Source of the DNA: Parvibaculum sp040216885
GTDB lineage: Bacteria; Pseudomonadota; Alphaproteobacteria; Parvibaculales; Parvibaculaceae
NCBI GenBank assembly: GCA_040216885.1
Contig: JAVJOG010000017.1
Coordinates: 124,001-188,000 of the forward strand
DNA length: 64,000 nt
Direction of reading: 5' to 3'
The translations under genes were made by a program, and so were the position numbers. Of this stretch, positions 45,255 through 54,461 are shown piece after piece. How positions within the stretch are numbered: position 1 is the first letter of the stretch; every line of letters begins with the position of its first letter. The notes under the pieces were generated by a model. It worked only from the letters and a program-made list of their open reading frames with translations. It did no database searches and was not told where the DNA came from.

Positions 45255-45481
45255 GAGCCCGCCTCCCGGTTGTTTTCGGTCTGTTTCGGTTGCAAGAGTC
45301 ATAACGGCCCGGCGCACGAATACAAGGCCGCGGCAGCGTCGGCCGGCTCTGCAGAAATGAACCGCCGCCCTGACGCAACGGCGCTACCCGAAAGGGGGAA
45401 GGCTGACATTCCGTCAGTTGCGGTGCGACTCTTTTTCGATGAAACGGTCCGATTGGAATTGATCAGCGCGCCCATGTTTCT
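45255..45481. other. Non-coding stretch between the crotonase gene and the liv remnants
   Basis: No gene is supported here. It should carry the crotonase promoter (minus strand) and perhaps the 5' boundary of the deletion that reduced the liv permease genes. Confidence 0.4.
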
Positions 45482-45763
45482 CTAAGTCTGGCGTTCCTTT
45501 CGCCACCATTTCTCTGGCTTTCCGGTTTCCTGGACGGGGCCGGGCTGACGCCTTACCTGCAACAGGCGGTGAGCGGCACGGCCAATGGCTGCGTCTATGC
45601 CCTTGTCGCGCTCGGCATCGTGCTGATCTACAAAGCGACCGAAACGATCAGTTTCGCCCAAGGCGAGCTGATGACGGTCGGCGCCTTTCTCGCCTTCACC
45701 TTCATCCATACGCAGATGGGCTTCGGCGTCATCTTCAAGGCTTTTCCGGCCGCGTCGTCGTGA
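45482..45763 (+). pseudogene. Remnant of a LivH-type branched-chain amino acid ABC permease
   Basis: Only the N-terminal part remains: GLTPYLQQAVSG, then CVYALVALGIVLIYKATE, ISFAQGELMTVGAFLAFTF and MGFGVIFKAFPAASS before a stop. Intact LivH proteins have about 290 residues; here the frame ends after about 90. No good start codon or ribosome site precedes the homologous part. The LivM remnant follows in the same order as in a normal liv operon. Confidence 0.8.
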
Positions 45764-45781
45764 AGAAAGTGTGAGGGCGGC

Positions 45782-46066
45782 ATGCGTTTGCTCTTCAAGA
45801 CCGGCTACGCGCAGGACACCCGCCTCTTTCCCTTCGGCGGCACCAAACGCTTCCGGGCGGGCCTCGCGCTTTATGCGGCGATCCGCGTCGCGTTGGCGCA
45901 CTGGTCGCCGGTCGCGCTGACCGGCGGCAATATGGGCTTCGTGCTCTCCGACCCGTCGATCCTCGGCTACACCTTCGACAGCGAACAGAAGATGTATTAC
46001 CTGGCGCTGGTGCTGTTTGGACTGACACTGCTGGCCGGGCCGATGTCGGTCGAGGCGGACGGTTGA
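45782..46066 (+). pseudogene. Remnant of a LivM-type branched-chain amino acid ABC permease
   Basis: The 94-codon frame opens with the LivM N-terminus MRLLFKTGYAQDTRLFPFGG. It then runs into short, non-contiguous later parts (GYTFDSEQKMYYLALVLFGL) and stops after GPMSVEADG. Real LivM proteins exceed 300 residues. Internal deletions best explain the mosaic. It ends five bases from the converging DUF3108 gene. Confidence 0.75.
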
Positions 46067-46070
46067 CGGC

Positions 46071-46970
46071 TCAGTCGCCGGTGTCCTCGGCGCTGGCGAT
46101 GAGTTGCCGCCCGTCGATGCTGGCATGGGTGAGGTGGGCGACGGCGTCGAAATAAGCCGAACTGATCTGCAGCCGAACCGGCAGCAGGAAGCTCTGCGTC
46201 TCGCCGGCGCCGTTCTCCGCACCGTCGAAACGCGCCAGCCACACCGTTGCCGGCTTGAGCGGATCCTTGGCCCGCCGGATATGCCACTCGCGCGCGTAGC
46301 CGGACTTCGGCTTGTAGACGACCGTGCAGCGCCACGCCGTGCCCGCGAATTCGCCGGCGACGCGAGGCTCAAGGCTGTCGGTTGCCTGCATCGAGAAATC
46401 GAGATCATAGACGCGTCGCCCGTCGAAGACAGGAACCGTTGCGGCGCATGGCCTTTCGGCGCCCGACAGCACCGCATGGATCGAGGCGGTCAGCGGGTCG
46501 ACCGCGCCGACGGCCGCTTTCGGGTCGAGCACACCCTGCTCGATGGCGCCGCCGTCCTCGGGCTTCGCCTCGACATCGTATGTGCCGTCAGCGGCGAGCG
46601 TCATGTCGATGGAGCGGTCGCCGAAGCGGCCTTTATAATCCTGAACATAGCGCTCCATTTGCGGGCCCGTGCCGGTCAAAGCCCCGTGCGCGCGCGAGGT
46701 CAGACGTCCGTGAAACAGCCGGTCGACAAGGCCTTCGGTGGCGACGTTGGAGGCGATCTTGTAGCGCCCGCCGCCAAGCTCGGCCTTGGTGTCGAGCGAG
46801 AGGATCAGCAATCCGCCACCATAGACCTTGTAGGTGAGATCGACGGTGGCGGGTTCGCCGGCAGGCGTCGCGGATGCCGGCACTGCAAACGCCAGGGCGG
46901 CGAAGAGCAACGGCACGGCGCGCCTCGTCCGGCGTTCCGGCAACCGCGACGGCACCGATGGATTTGCCAT
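46071..46970 (-). CDS. Exported DUF3108 protein
   Basis: A 299-residue periplasmic protein of unknown function. The N-terminus is basic, then a signal peptide (RAVPLLFAALAFAVPASATPA). The mature part opens VDLTYKVYGGGLLILSLDTKAEL, which fits DUF3108, a beta-rich fold seen in cell-envelope proteins. The start is ATG 46970; the open frame continues 11 codons upstream. It is preceded by recQ on the same strand, whose stop is 72 bp upstream. Confidence 0.8.
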   Translation of the reverse strand: MANPSVPSRLPERRTRRAVPLLFAALAFAVPASATPAGEPATVDLTYKVYGGGLLILSLDTKAELGGGRYKIASNVATEGLVDRLFHGRLTSRAHGALTGTGPQMERYVQDYKGRFGDRSIDMTLAADGTYDVEAKPEDGGAIEQGVLDPKAAVGAVDPLTASIHAVLSGAERPCAATVPVFDGRRVYDLDFSMQATDSLEPRVAGEFAGTAWRCTVVYKPKSGYAREWHIRRAKDPLKPATVWLARFDGAENGAGETQSFLLPVRLQISSAYFDAVAHLTHASIDGRQLIASAEDTGD

Positions 46971-47042
46971 AATTTCACCCGTTGAAGACAAGACCCCCGA
47001 CACCGGAGACCGGATAGGAGGGTAGCGCGACCGGGCCGCGGA

Positions 47043-48872
47043 TCAAGCGGCCGAAGCGCCGCTTTCATGGGCCCGGATGGTCGCAAGGAAGATGCCGGCG
47101 AAATCGCGCAGCTTGGCCGCGCCGACGCCGTTGACGACGGCGAACTCATCCTCGGTGCGCGGCTGCTTTTCGGCCATGTCGGCCAGCGTCCGGTCGGAGA
47201 AGATCACATAGGCCGGCACCTGCCGTTCGCGGGCGAGGCGCAGGCGCAACTCCTTGAGGGCGGCGAGCAAGGCCGAGGCCTCGTCGCTCATCGGCGCCGC
47301 CGCTTCACCCCGGCGTGTCTCGCGCCGCCGTGTCACATGATCGGCGCGGTAGAGGAAAACCCCCTCGCCGCGAATGAGCGCCTCGCCCTTTTCGGCGATC
47401 ATGAGTCCGCCATAGCCGCCGATATCGACGGCGAGAAAGCCGGCCGCCGTCAATTGCCGGATCAGCGCCTGCCATTCGGGCTTGCGCCGCGCGGCGCCCG
47501 CGCCGAAGACCGCGAGATCGTTGTGGCCGCTTGTGGCGATTTTTTCGGTCTCCGATCCGCGCAGAATGTCGATCACATGCGCTGCGCCATAGCGCTCGCC
47601 GCTCTGGCGGATCGCGGCCAGCACCAGCTTCGCTTCCGCCGTGCCGTCGGTGAGCTCGGCCGGGTCGAGACAGGTGTCGCAATTGCCGCAAGGCTCGGAC
47701 GCTTCGCCGAAATAGGACAGCAGGATCTGGCGGCGGCAGGCGGGTGCCTCGCAAAAGGCGAGCAATGCGTCGAGACGGCGATGCTCGCGGCGGCGGCGCT
47801 CCTCGCCCGCCGCTTCCTCCTCGATGAAGGAGCGGCGCATACGGATGTCGGCAAGGCCGAACAGCATATGCGCCTCCGCCGGCTCGCCGTCGCGCCCCGC
47901 GCGCCCGATCTCCTGATAATAGGCTTCGAGGCTGCCGGGAAGATCGGCATGCACGACATAGCGCACATCGGATTTGTCGATGCCCATGCCGAAGGCGATG
48001 GTCGCGACCATCACGATGCCGCGCTCGGTCATGAAACGGTTCTGGTTGGCCTCGCGCGCTTCCTTGCTCATGCCGGCGTGATAGGGAAGCGCCTTGAAAC
48101 CTTCGCCAGCGAGAAACTCGGCCGTCTCTTCGGTCTTGCGCCGCGACAGGCAATAGACGATGCCGCTCGCGCCCGCGTGACGCCCGGCGGTGTCGAGGAT
48201 CTGGCGCTTCCATTCCTTCTTCGGCGAGACGGTAAGGCGGATGTTCGGCCGGTCGAAACCGAGCACCAGCGTTTCGACGTCGCCGCCGAAAAGCCGCGCG
48301 GCGATGTCGGCCCGCGTCGCCTCGTCGGCGGTCGCCGTCAGCGCCGCGATCGGTACATCGGGAAAAATGTCGCGCAGCCGTGCAAGGCCTTCATATTCCG
48401 GCCGGAAAGCCGGGCCCCATTGCGAGATGCAATGCGCCTCGTCGACGGCGATGAGCCTGACATCGAGCCGTTGCAGCGCCGCCAGCATACGCTCCGTCAT
48501 CAACCGTTCGGGCGCCAGATAAAGAAGCCGCGTTTCGCCGGCGGCGGCGCGCCGCCACGCGGCCACATTGTCGTCGCGCGAGAGCGAGGAATTGATGCTG
48601 TCGGCGGCGACGCCGGCGAGCCGGAGCGCCGAAACCTGATCCTGCATCAGCGCGACAAGTGGCGAGACGACGATGGTGAGCCCGCCCCTGACAAGCGCCG
48701 GCACCTGGAAGCAGAGCGACTTGCCGGAACCCGTCGGCATGACGGTAAGCAGGTTGCGGCCGGAAAGCAGCGTCGCGACGGCCTGCGCCTGTCCGGGACG
48801 GAAGGCGTCGAAACCGAAAACGTCTTTCAGGATTTGCCGCTCGGGAGCGCGCGTCGCGGCGGGGGCATTCAT
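47043..48872 (-). CDS. recQ: ATP-dependent DNA helicase RecQ
   Basis: A 3'-5' helicase of 609 residues for recombination and fork repair. Walker A is TVMPTGSGKSLCFQVPAL, the DEAH box is AVDEAHCISQWG, and motif VI is YYQEIGRAGRDG. The RecQ zinc region has Cys in CEAPACRR and CGNCDTCLDP. A winged helix and a C-terminal HRDC domain (ELRLRLARERQVPAYVIFSD) follow. The start is ATG 48872 (MNAPAATRAP); a TTG four codons earlier is the alternative. Confidence 0.96.
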   Translation of the reverse strand: MNAPAATRAPERQILKDVFGFDAFRPGQAQAVATLLSGRNLLTVMPTGSGKSLCFQVPALVRGGLTIVVSPLVALMQDQVSALRLAGVAADSINSSLSRDDNVAAWRRAAAGETRLLYLAPERLMTERMLAALQRLDVRLIAVDEAHCISQWGPAFRPEYEGLARLRDIFPDVPIAALTATADEATRADIAARLFGGDVETLVLGFDRPNIRLTVSPKKEWKRQILDTAGRHAGASGIVYCLSRRKTEETAEFLAGEGFKALPYHAGMSKEAREANQNRFMTERGIVMVATIAFGMGIDKSDVRYVVHADLPGSLEAYYQEIGRAGRDGEPAEAHMLFGLADIRMRRSFIEEEAAGEERRRREHRRLDALLAFCEAPACRRQILLSYFGEASEPCGNCDTCLDPAELTDGTAEAKLVLAAIRQSGERYGAAHVIDILRGSETEKIATSGHNDLAVFGAGAARRKPEWQALIRQLTAAGFLAVDIGGYGGLMIAEKGEALIRGEGVFLYRADHVTRRRETRRGEAAAPMSDEASALLAALKELRLRLARERQVPAYVIFSDRTLADMAEKQPRTEDEFAVVNGVGAAKLRDFAGIFLATIRAHESGASAA

Positions 48873-48884
48873 CGGCAGGCGCAA

Positions 48885-49072
48885 TCCGGGAAGAGGAAGC
48901 GAATCGAAGCCCTACCGTCGCATGTGCGGTGCGGGATGGGAAGACACGCAAGGGCCGGCCGCTCACAGGGTTTTGATGACCATGCGGCCGAAGAAACAGG
49001 CGCAATTCTTCAATGCACCCGGAAAGAACATCGCTATCGTCCTGGACGAAGTTCCGGTACCGGGAGGTTTCG
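48885..49072. other. Non-coding stretch upstream of recQ and the oxidoreductase scar
   Basis: No gene is supported in these 190 bases. They should hold the recQ promoter (minus strand) and the old promoter and ribosome site (GGGAGG, 49062-49067) of the deleted oxidoreductase genes. Confidence 0.4.
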
Positions 49073-49240
49073 ATGAAGCTCAATGTCAATGGCGCGGCGA
49101 TCGGCTCGGCCTGAGCGGCGCGAAATTCGGCTGTGGCCTCGGCGGCGGCCATCGGCAATGCCGTCGCCGACGCGACTGGACGAAGGCTGACATCGCTGCC
49201 GATGACACCGGATCGCGTTATGGATGCTCTTCGGACCTGA
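49073..49240 (+). pseudogene. Deletion scar: start of an IorA-like (2Fe-2S) gene joined to the end of an IorB-like gene
   Basis: ATG 49073 (GGGAGG upstream) opens MKLNVNGAAIGSA and then stops. In the next frame the (2Fe-2S) motif GDRLGLSGAKFGCGLG appears (about 49091-49140). Directly after, in a third frame, the C-terminus of a molybdopterin subunit is readable (AAAIGNAVADATGRRLTSLP and MTPDRVMDALRT, stop at 49238-49240). Everything between, about 3 kb in an intact pair, is missing. The intact paralogues at 5647-8384 show the same parts (LTGTKFGCGVAACG and AAVANAVFSLTGQRIRQLP). Confidence 0.85.
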
Positions 49241-49305
49241 CATCTGGCGCGCATCTCCTCCCCGTGAGATAAAGTCGCGGATATGGGGGCACGGGAGGGT
49301 GATCA

Positions 49306-50142
49306 ATGCGGTTTGTGACATTCGAAGCGGCGGGTGTGGCGCGGCTCGGGCTGGTGGAGGGCGGTGAAGTTGCCGATCTCGGCGCCGGCGCGCTGATCGA
49401 CGCGATCCGCGGCGCCGCCGCGGGGCTCGCGCAAGCGGCAAAGGCGACAACGGGCCAGCGCCTGCCGCTTGACGGTCTGACGCTGCTGCCGGTCATCCCG
49501 CGGCCCGGCAAGATCATCTGCCTCGGCCTCAACTATGCCGAACACGCGGCCGAGGGCGGGCGCGAGAAACCGGACTATCCGAACTTCTTCATGCGCTGCG
49601 CAACGTCGCTGGTGGGGCACGGGGCCCCGGTCGTCCGGCCGCGCGTTTCCGAACAGCTCGATTTCGAGGCCGAGCTTGCGGCCGTCATCGGCCGGACGGT
49701 GCCGCGTCATGTGGAGCGCACCAGCGCGCTCGATTATGTGGCGGGGTATAGCTGCTTCAACGATGTGTCGGTGCGCGACTATCAGCGGCGGACGCCGCAA
49801 TGGACCATCGGCAAGAATTTCGACGGCAGCGGACCCTTCGGCCCGGTCTTCGTGACGGCGGATGAATTGCCGCCGGGCGCGACGGGCCTCGCCATCGCCT
49901 CGCGCCTCAACGGCGTGACGATGCAAAGTGCCAACACGCGCGACATGATTTTCCCGATCGACGAAACGATTGCGCTGCTGAGCGATTGCATGACGCTCGA
50001 AGCCGGCGACGTCCTGGTGATGGGCACACCGGCCGGCGTCGGCTTTGCGCGCAAGCCGCCGGTCTGGATGAAACCCGGCGACCGGATCGAAGTCGAGATC
50101 GAGGGCGTCGGCCTTCTCGCCAATCCGATCGCCGCCGAATAG
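49306..50142 (+). CDS. Fumarylacetoacetate hydrolase family protein (cytoplasmic)
   Basis: A 278-residue FAH-fold enzyme, 2-hydroxyhepta-2,4-diene-1,7-dioate isomerase-like in shape. Motifs: KIICLGLNYAEHAAEGG, the metal-binding LDFEAELAAVIG, NDVSVRDYQRR, and TPAGVGFARKPPVWMKPGD. Substrate unknown. The ATG follows GGGAGGGTGATCA. It differs from the exported FAH-fold protein at 37370 by having the C-terminal TPAGVG motif and no signal peptide. Its stop codon lies in a hairpin shared with the converging RND gene. Confidence 0.9.
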   Translation: MRFVTFEAAGVARLGLVEGGEVADLGAGALIDAIRGAAAGLAQAAKATTGQRLPLDGLTLLPVIPRPGKIICLGLNYAEHAAEGGREKPDYPNFFMRCATSLVGHGAPVVRPRVSEQLDFEAELAAVIGRTVPRHVERTSALDYVAGYSCFNDVSVRDYQRRTPQWTIGKNFDGSGPFGPVFVTADELPPGATGLAIASRLNGVTMQSANTRDMIFPIDETIALLSDCMTLEAGDVLVMGTPAGVGFARKPPVWMKPGDRIEVEIEGVGLLANPIAAE

Positions 50143-50157
50143 AGGCTTCTATTCGGC
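50134..50157. terminator. Shared hairpin spanning both stop codons of converging genes
   Basis: GCCGAATAGA-GGCT-TCTATTCGGC is a perfect 10-bp stem. The left arm encodes Ala-Glu-stop of the FAH gene and the right arm, on the other strand, Ala-Glu-stop of the RND permease, so the genes end six bases apart in one palindrome. Confidence 0.8.
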
Positions 50158-53100
50158 CGGATGCGCCGCCGTGCCGGATCGCGCTGCGCGCCCGCGCCGC
50201 GCCCGCAGCGTCGACGGCGCGGCCAGCAGCACCGGCACCAGCAACAGCGTCAGCAGAGTCGAAAAGCCGAGACCGAAAATAATCGCGGTCGACAATTGCA
50301 CCCACCACACCGCGACCGGGCCGCCGAGGACGATCTCGCGGGCCGCAAAGTCGAGATTGATCTGCAGCGCCATCGGCAACAGGCCGAACATCGTCGTGAT
50401 CGTGGTCAGCATGATCGGCCTGAGGCGCTGGCCCGCCGTGCGCAACACCGCCTCGCCCGCCTCCATACCCTCGCCGAGCAGCCGCTGATAGGTGTCGATC
50501 AACACGATCGAGTTGTTCACGACGATGCCGGCCAGCGCGACGATGCCCGTGCCCGTCATGATGACGGAGAAGGGCTGGCCGGTGACCATCATGCCGATCA
50601 GTACACCGACGGTCGACAGCACCACGGTCGAAAGCGTCAGCACCGAGTGGTAGAAGCTGTTGAACTGCGTCAGCAGGATCACGAACATCAGGAACAGCGC
50701 ACCGATCAGCGCCCCGCCGAGGAAGCTCGCGGATTCTTCCTGTTCCTCGCTTGCGCCGCGCAACCGGATGCGAACGTCCGGCCCGAAATCCTGCGCGTCG
50801 ACCCATTCCTGTATCTCGCGCGTTTTTTCGTCGACATTGATCTTGGTCTCGGTCTCGCGGTCGAATGCGGTGTTGGCCTTGACCGTGATCTGCCGAAAGC
50901 CATCGATACGCTCGATGGAGCTGACCTGCGGTTGCGCCGCGCGCCTGACGAAATTCGAGATCGGCACGAGGCCGCTCTGCGTCTGGACGCGCAAATGGTC
51001 GAGCTGGTCGAGCACACGGTAATTGTCCGGAAAGCGGGCGCGGATGTCGACTTCATCCTGCGCATCGTCGGGGCGGTATTTGCCGATCAGGATTCCGTTG
51101 GTGACGAGCTGGATCGTCGCGCCGACCGAGGTCACGTCGGCACCGAAGCGGCCGGCGAGCTCGCGGTCGACCGTCATCACCCACTCGATGCCGGGCAGGG
51201 GACGGCCGTCCTCGACATCGATCAGCCCGTCGACATTCCGGTCGAGATGCTCGCGGACTTTCGTGGTTGCCGCGAGCAGCTGCGTGAAATTGTTGGATGT
51301 CAGCTCGATCTGGATGTCCTTGCCGGTCGGCGGACCTTCCTCCTGCTTGCGGAGTTCCACCTTGATGCCGGGAATCTTGTCCGTCTGCTGGCGGATGCCA
51401 TCGAGAATAACCGCGCCCTTGGCGCGTTCCTCATAGGGCTTCAGTTCGATCATCAACTGCGCGATGAGGTCCTTCGGCACATCGCCGCGACCGACCGGAC
51501 CCGAACCGAGGCCGGGTCCGGTGCGCGTGAAGACCGTACGCACGCCATCCGTCGACAGCACGATGTCCTCGACGTCGCGTGTCAGCGTCAGCGTGTCCTG
51601 TGCCGAAAGGTTGCCACGCGCGCTCACCAGGACGATCGCCTGCTCCGGCTCGGTGTCGACGAAGAACTCGACGCCGTTGTTGAAATTCGAGAAGAGAACG
51701 ATGGTGCCGACCAGAACGACCGCAGTCCCGGCAAGCACACGGCCCGGGAATTGAATCAACCGGTCGAGCATGCGGACATAGGCGCCCGTCAGTCCGGGCA
51801 GCGAACGGATGTCGCCTGTTTCCGTGCCTGCCAGAAGTTTCAGCACGTCGCTGTTGGCATTTTCGGCCTTGCCGACGAGGCCGCCAAGAACCGGAAGGAA
51901 GACGAGCGCGGTAAGGAGCGACGCGGAGAGAACGACGATCAGCGTGATCGGCAGATAACTCATGAACTTGCCGCTGACGCCCGGCCAGAGGAGCATCGGC
52001 AGGAAGGCGGCGAGCGTTGTCGCCGTCGAGGCCGCGACGGGCCAGAACATGCGTTTGGCGGCGAGCCCGTAGGCCGCCCGGCGCTCGAGCCCCTCCGACA
52101 TTTTGCGGTCGGCGAACTCGACGACCACGATGGCGCCGTCGACCAGCATGCCGACCGCGAGCAGCATGCCGAACATCACCATCATGTTGACGGTGTAGCC
52201 GGTGACGGAAAGGAACAGGAAGCCGATCATGAACGAGGTCGGAATGGCGATACCGACCAGGATCGCCGAGCGCAGGCCGAGCGCGGCGACGACGACGATC
52301 ATCACCAGAACGATGGCGGTTGTGATCGAGGATTGAAGCGAGCCGAGCGAACGGTGAATCCAGCTCGACGCGTCGAGCGTGAAATCGACATGGATGGCAT
52401 CGGGCCAGTCGGCCGTGAATTCGTCGACGACGGCGCGCACCTGCGTGTTGTTGTCGACGATGTTGGTGCCGATGCGCTTGGTGATTTCGATGGCGATGGC
52501 GGGATGGCCGTTGAAACGCGCATAGCCGTCCGGGTCCTTGAAGGTCCGGCGAATGTCGGCGACGTCCGAAAGCGTCACGATACCGTCGCCGGAAACCTTG
52601 ACCGGCAGGGTCAAAACGTCTTCGCGCGTTTCGAAAAGACCGGGTACCTTGATCGAGAAGCGGCCCTGACCCGTATCGATGTTGCCCGCCGCGATGAGGC
52701 GGTTGTTCATCTGCACGATATTGATGAGTTCGGACTGCGAGATGCCGTAGGATTCGAGTTTCGCCGGATCGATCACGACTTCGAGCAATTCCTCGCGGTG
52801 GCCGATAAGCTCGGCCTCCAGCACGGTGGGAACCGCCTCGATTTCGTCCTTCAGCCGGCGGGCCGCCTCGTAGAGTGTCCGCTCCGGCACTTCGCCCGAC
52901 AGCGTGACGATCAGCACCGGAAAGAGCGCCGCGTTGAATTCGCGCACCGTCGGCTCGTCGGACTCGCTCGGCAGCTCGGCGCGCGCCATATCGACTTTCT
53001 CGCGCACGTCCTGGAGGGCCTTGTCCTTGTCGAAGTTGACGTCGAACTCCAGCACGATGCCGGCATGGCCCTGTGACGCGGTGGCCCTGATTTCCTTGAG

Positions 53101-53331
53101 CCCCTCAAGCGAGCGCAGCTCCGTTTCCATCGGACGGATCAGCAGGCGCTCGGCGTCTTCCGGCGAAATGCCCTGATGCGTGATCGAGACGTAGAAGATC
53201 GGGATCGGAATGTCCGGATCGGCTTCCTTGGGGATCGTCACATAGGCAATGAGGCCGGCAATGACCATCAGCACCATGGTCGTCATGGTGGTGCGGGCGC
53301 GCCCCTGAACTGCGTCGATAAATCCGTTCAC
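50149..53331 (-). CDS. RND-family efflux transporter permease (first system)
   Basis: An inner-membrane, proton-driven exporter of 1060 residues with the AcrB-like layout of two repeats, each with a large periplasmic domain and about six membrane helices. In helix 4 the usual Asp-Asp pair reads LAVGMLVDGAIVVVEFAD, that is D398 and G399, so the second proton-relay Asp is absent. A branch of RND pumps shares the VDGA form. It begins with ATG overlapping the adaptor stop (4 bp). With the PadR regulator and adaptor it forms one operon; no outer-membrane channel gene is adjacent. Confidence 0.93.
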   Translation of the reverse strand: MNGFIDAVQGRARTTMTTMVLMVIAGLIAYVTIPKEADPDIPIPIFYVSITHQGISPEDAERLLIRPMETELRSLEGLKEIRATASQGHAGIVLEFDVNFDKDKALQDVREKVDMARAELPSESDEPTVREFNAALFPVLIVTLSGEVPERTLYEAARRLKDEIEAVPTVLEAELIGHREELLEVVIDPAKLESYGISQSELINIVQMNNRLIAAGNIDTGQGRFSIKVPGLFETREDVLTLPVKVSGDGIVTLSDVADIRRTFKDPDGYARFNGHPAIAIEITKRIGTNIVDNNTQVRAVVDEFTADWPDAIHVDFTLDASSWIHRSLGSLQSSITTAIVLVMIVVVAALGLRSAILVGIAIPTSFMIGFLFLSVTGYTVNMMVMFGMLLAVGMLVDGAIVVVEFADRKMSEGLERRAAYGLAAKRMFWPVAASTATTLAAFLPMLLWPGVSGKFMSYLPITLIVVLSASLLTALVFLPVLGGLVGKAENANSDVLKLLAGTETGDIRSLPGLTGAYVRMLDRLIQFPGRVLAGTAVVLVGTIVLFSNFNNGVEFFVDTEPEQAIVLVSARGNLSAQDTLTLTRDVEDIVLSTDGVRTVFTRTGPGLGSGPVGRGDVPKDLIAQLMIELKPYEERAKGAVILDGIRQQTDKIPGIKVELRKQEEGPPTGKDIQIELTSNNFTQLLAATTKVREHLDRNVDGLIDVEDGRPLPGIEWVMTVDRELAGRFGADVTSVGATIQLVTNGILIGKYRPDDAQDEVDIRARFPDNYRVLDQLDHLRVQTQSGLVPISNFVRRAAQPQVSSIERIDGFRQITVKANTAFDRETETKINVDEKTREIQEWVDAQDFGPDVRIRLRGASEEQEESASFLGGALIGALFLMFVILLTQFNSFYHSVLTLSTVVLSTVGVLIGMMVTGQPFSVIMTGTGIVALAGIVVNNSIVLIDTYQRLLGEGMEAGEAVLRTAGQRLRPIMLTTITTMFGLLPMALQINLDFAAREIVLGGPVAVWWVQLSTAIIFGLGFSTLLTLLLVPVLLAAPSTLRARRGRAARSGTAAHPAE

Positions 53332-54461
53332 AGGCCGGCTCCAAGTGTGGCGGCGGGAATCGCTTCGACCTTCTGGCCTTCGATGACGTAGTCCTGGCCG
53401 ACGGTGATGAGTTTGACCGTCTGCGGCAGCCCGGCGACCCAGAGGCCGTCGGGCGTGTCGTCGACCAGTTGTACCGCGTCGAAACGGACACGGCTGTCCG
53501 CGTCGACCGTGCGGACGCCGATCACGCCCTTGTCGTCGAGCGAGATCACCGAACTCGGAATGCGATGTGCCTGGATTTCCTCGCCCGGCACGACGATTTC
53601 GGCCGTAATGCCGGCGCGTATCGCAAAATCGGGATTGGGAGCTTCAAGCTCGACGCGGAACGTCCGGGTCGCCGGATCGGCCGTCTTGGCGACGAAGCTG
53701 ACCGTCCCCGAAACCGTTTCGCCGGTGATCAGGCGCGCCCGGCCCGGCTGGCCGATCTTGAGCATGCCGACACGGTCTTCGGAAACCTGGCCGACGACAA
53801 GCAGTGGATCGAGCTCGACCACAAGGCCGCATACGTCGCCGACGCGCAGATAGTCGCCGACCTCGACGCGCCGGTCGTCGAAGACGCCGTCGAAGGGTGC
53901 GAGAATTTTCGTCTGGCTGACTTCGATCTGCATCTGTTTCAGCCGCGCCTGCGCGGCATCATGTGCGGCCTTGGAGGCCGCAGCGACGGTCGGTGCGCGG
54001 TAGCCCTTCTCGGCAAGCTGGCGCGAGGCGTCGTATTCGAGCTGACGCTGGCGCGCCAGCGCGCGAGCTTCGGCAAGCTGCGCGTCGCGGGCATTGAGAT
54101 TGATCGCGCACAAGACGTCGCCCGCCTTGACGCGCGCGCCTTTCTCGACCGGAAGTTCCGACACCGTTCCTTGCGTTTCGGCGCGCACTTCGACGGCGCG
54201 CTTCGCCATCGTGCGTCCGCGGATGGCCACCATCCCTTTCCGGGCTGTCGCGGTCGACGTCACGATGCGCACCTGCGGCACGACCGCGTTTGCCGCGTCG
54301 CGCTCGGCCGCCGTCCGGTCGTCGGTGATGCCGTTGCCGCCGTTGAAAATGCCCGTCAGAAACCAGATCCCGATCACGGCAGCGATGCCGATGGCGATCA
54401 GATGCGAACGATGAAGTTTCGATGCGGCTTGTTCGATGGTATTCCGCTGGCGCTCAAACAT
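53328..54461 (-). CDS. RND periplasmic adaptor (membrane fusion protein, first system)
   Basis: A 377-residue adaptor joining the permease to an outer-membrane channel. One N-terminal anchor helix (LIAIGIAAVIGIWFLTGIF) is followed by the lipoyl half-motifs RAETQGTVSELPVEKGARVKAGD and KILAPFDGVFDDRRVEVGDYL with a coiled-coil hairpin between, then beta-barrel regions. It starts eight bases inside the padR 3' end and overlaps the permease, giving the order padR-adaptor-permease. Confidence 0.93.
   Translation of the reverse strand: MFERQRNTIEQAASKLHRSHLIAIGIAAVIGIWFLTGIFNGGNGITDDRTAAERDAANAVVPQVRIVTSTATARKGMVAIRGRTMAKRAVEVRAETQGTVSELPVEKGARVKAGDVLCAINLNARDAQLAEARALARQRQLEYDASRQLAEKGYRAPTVAAASKAAHDAAQARLKQMQIEVSQTKILAPFDGVFDDRRVEVGDYLRVGDVCGLVVELDPLLVVGQVSEDRVGMLKIGQPGRARLITGETVSGTVSFVAKTADPATRTFRVELEAPNPDFAIRAGITAEIVVPGEEIQAHRIPSSVISLDDKGVIGVRTVDADSRVRFDAVQLVDDTPDGLWVAGLPQTVKLITVGQDYVIEGQKVEAIPAATLGAGL

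Noticed and set aside
48673..49272. 199-codon plus-strand frame across the recQ start and the oxidoreductase scar
   Set aside because: It is antisense to recQ for its first third and crosses the scar in a mixed frame; only the fragments listed as a pseudogene have homology.
50161..53076. 971-codon plus-strand frame opposite the first RND permease
   Set aside because: Antisense shadow with no ribosome site and no known motifs; the minus strand encodes a full RND pump.
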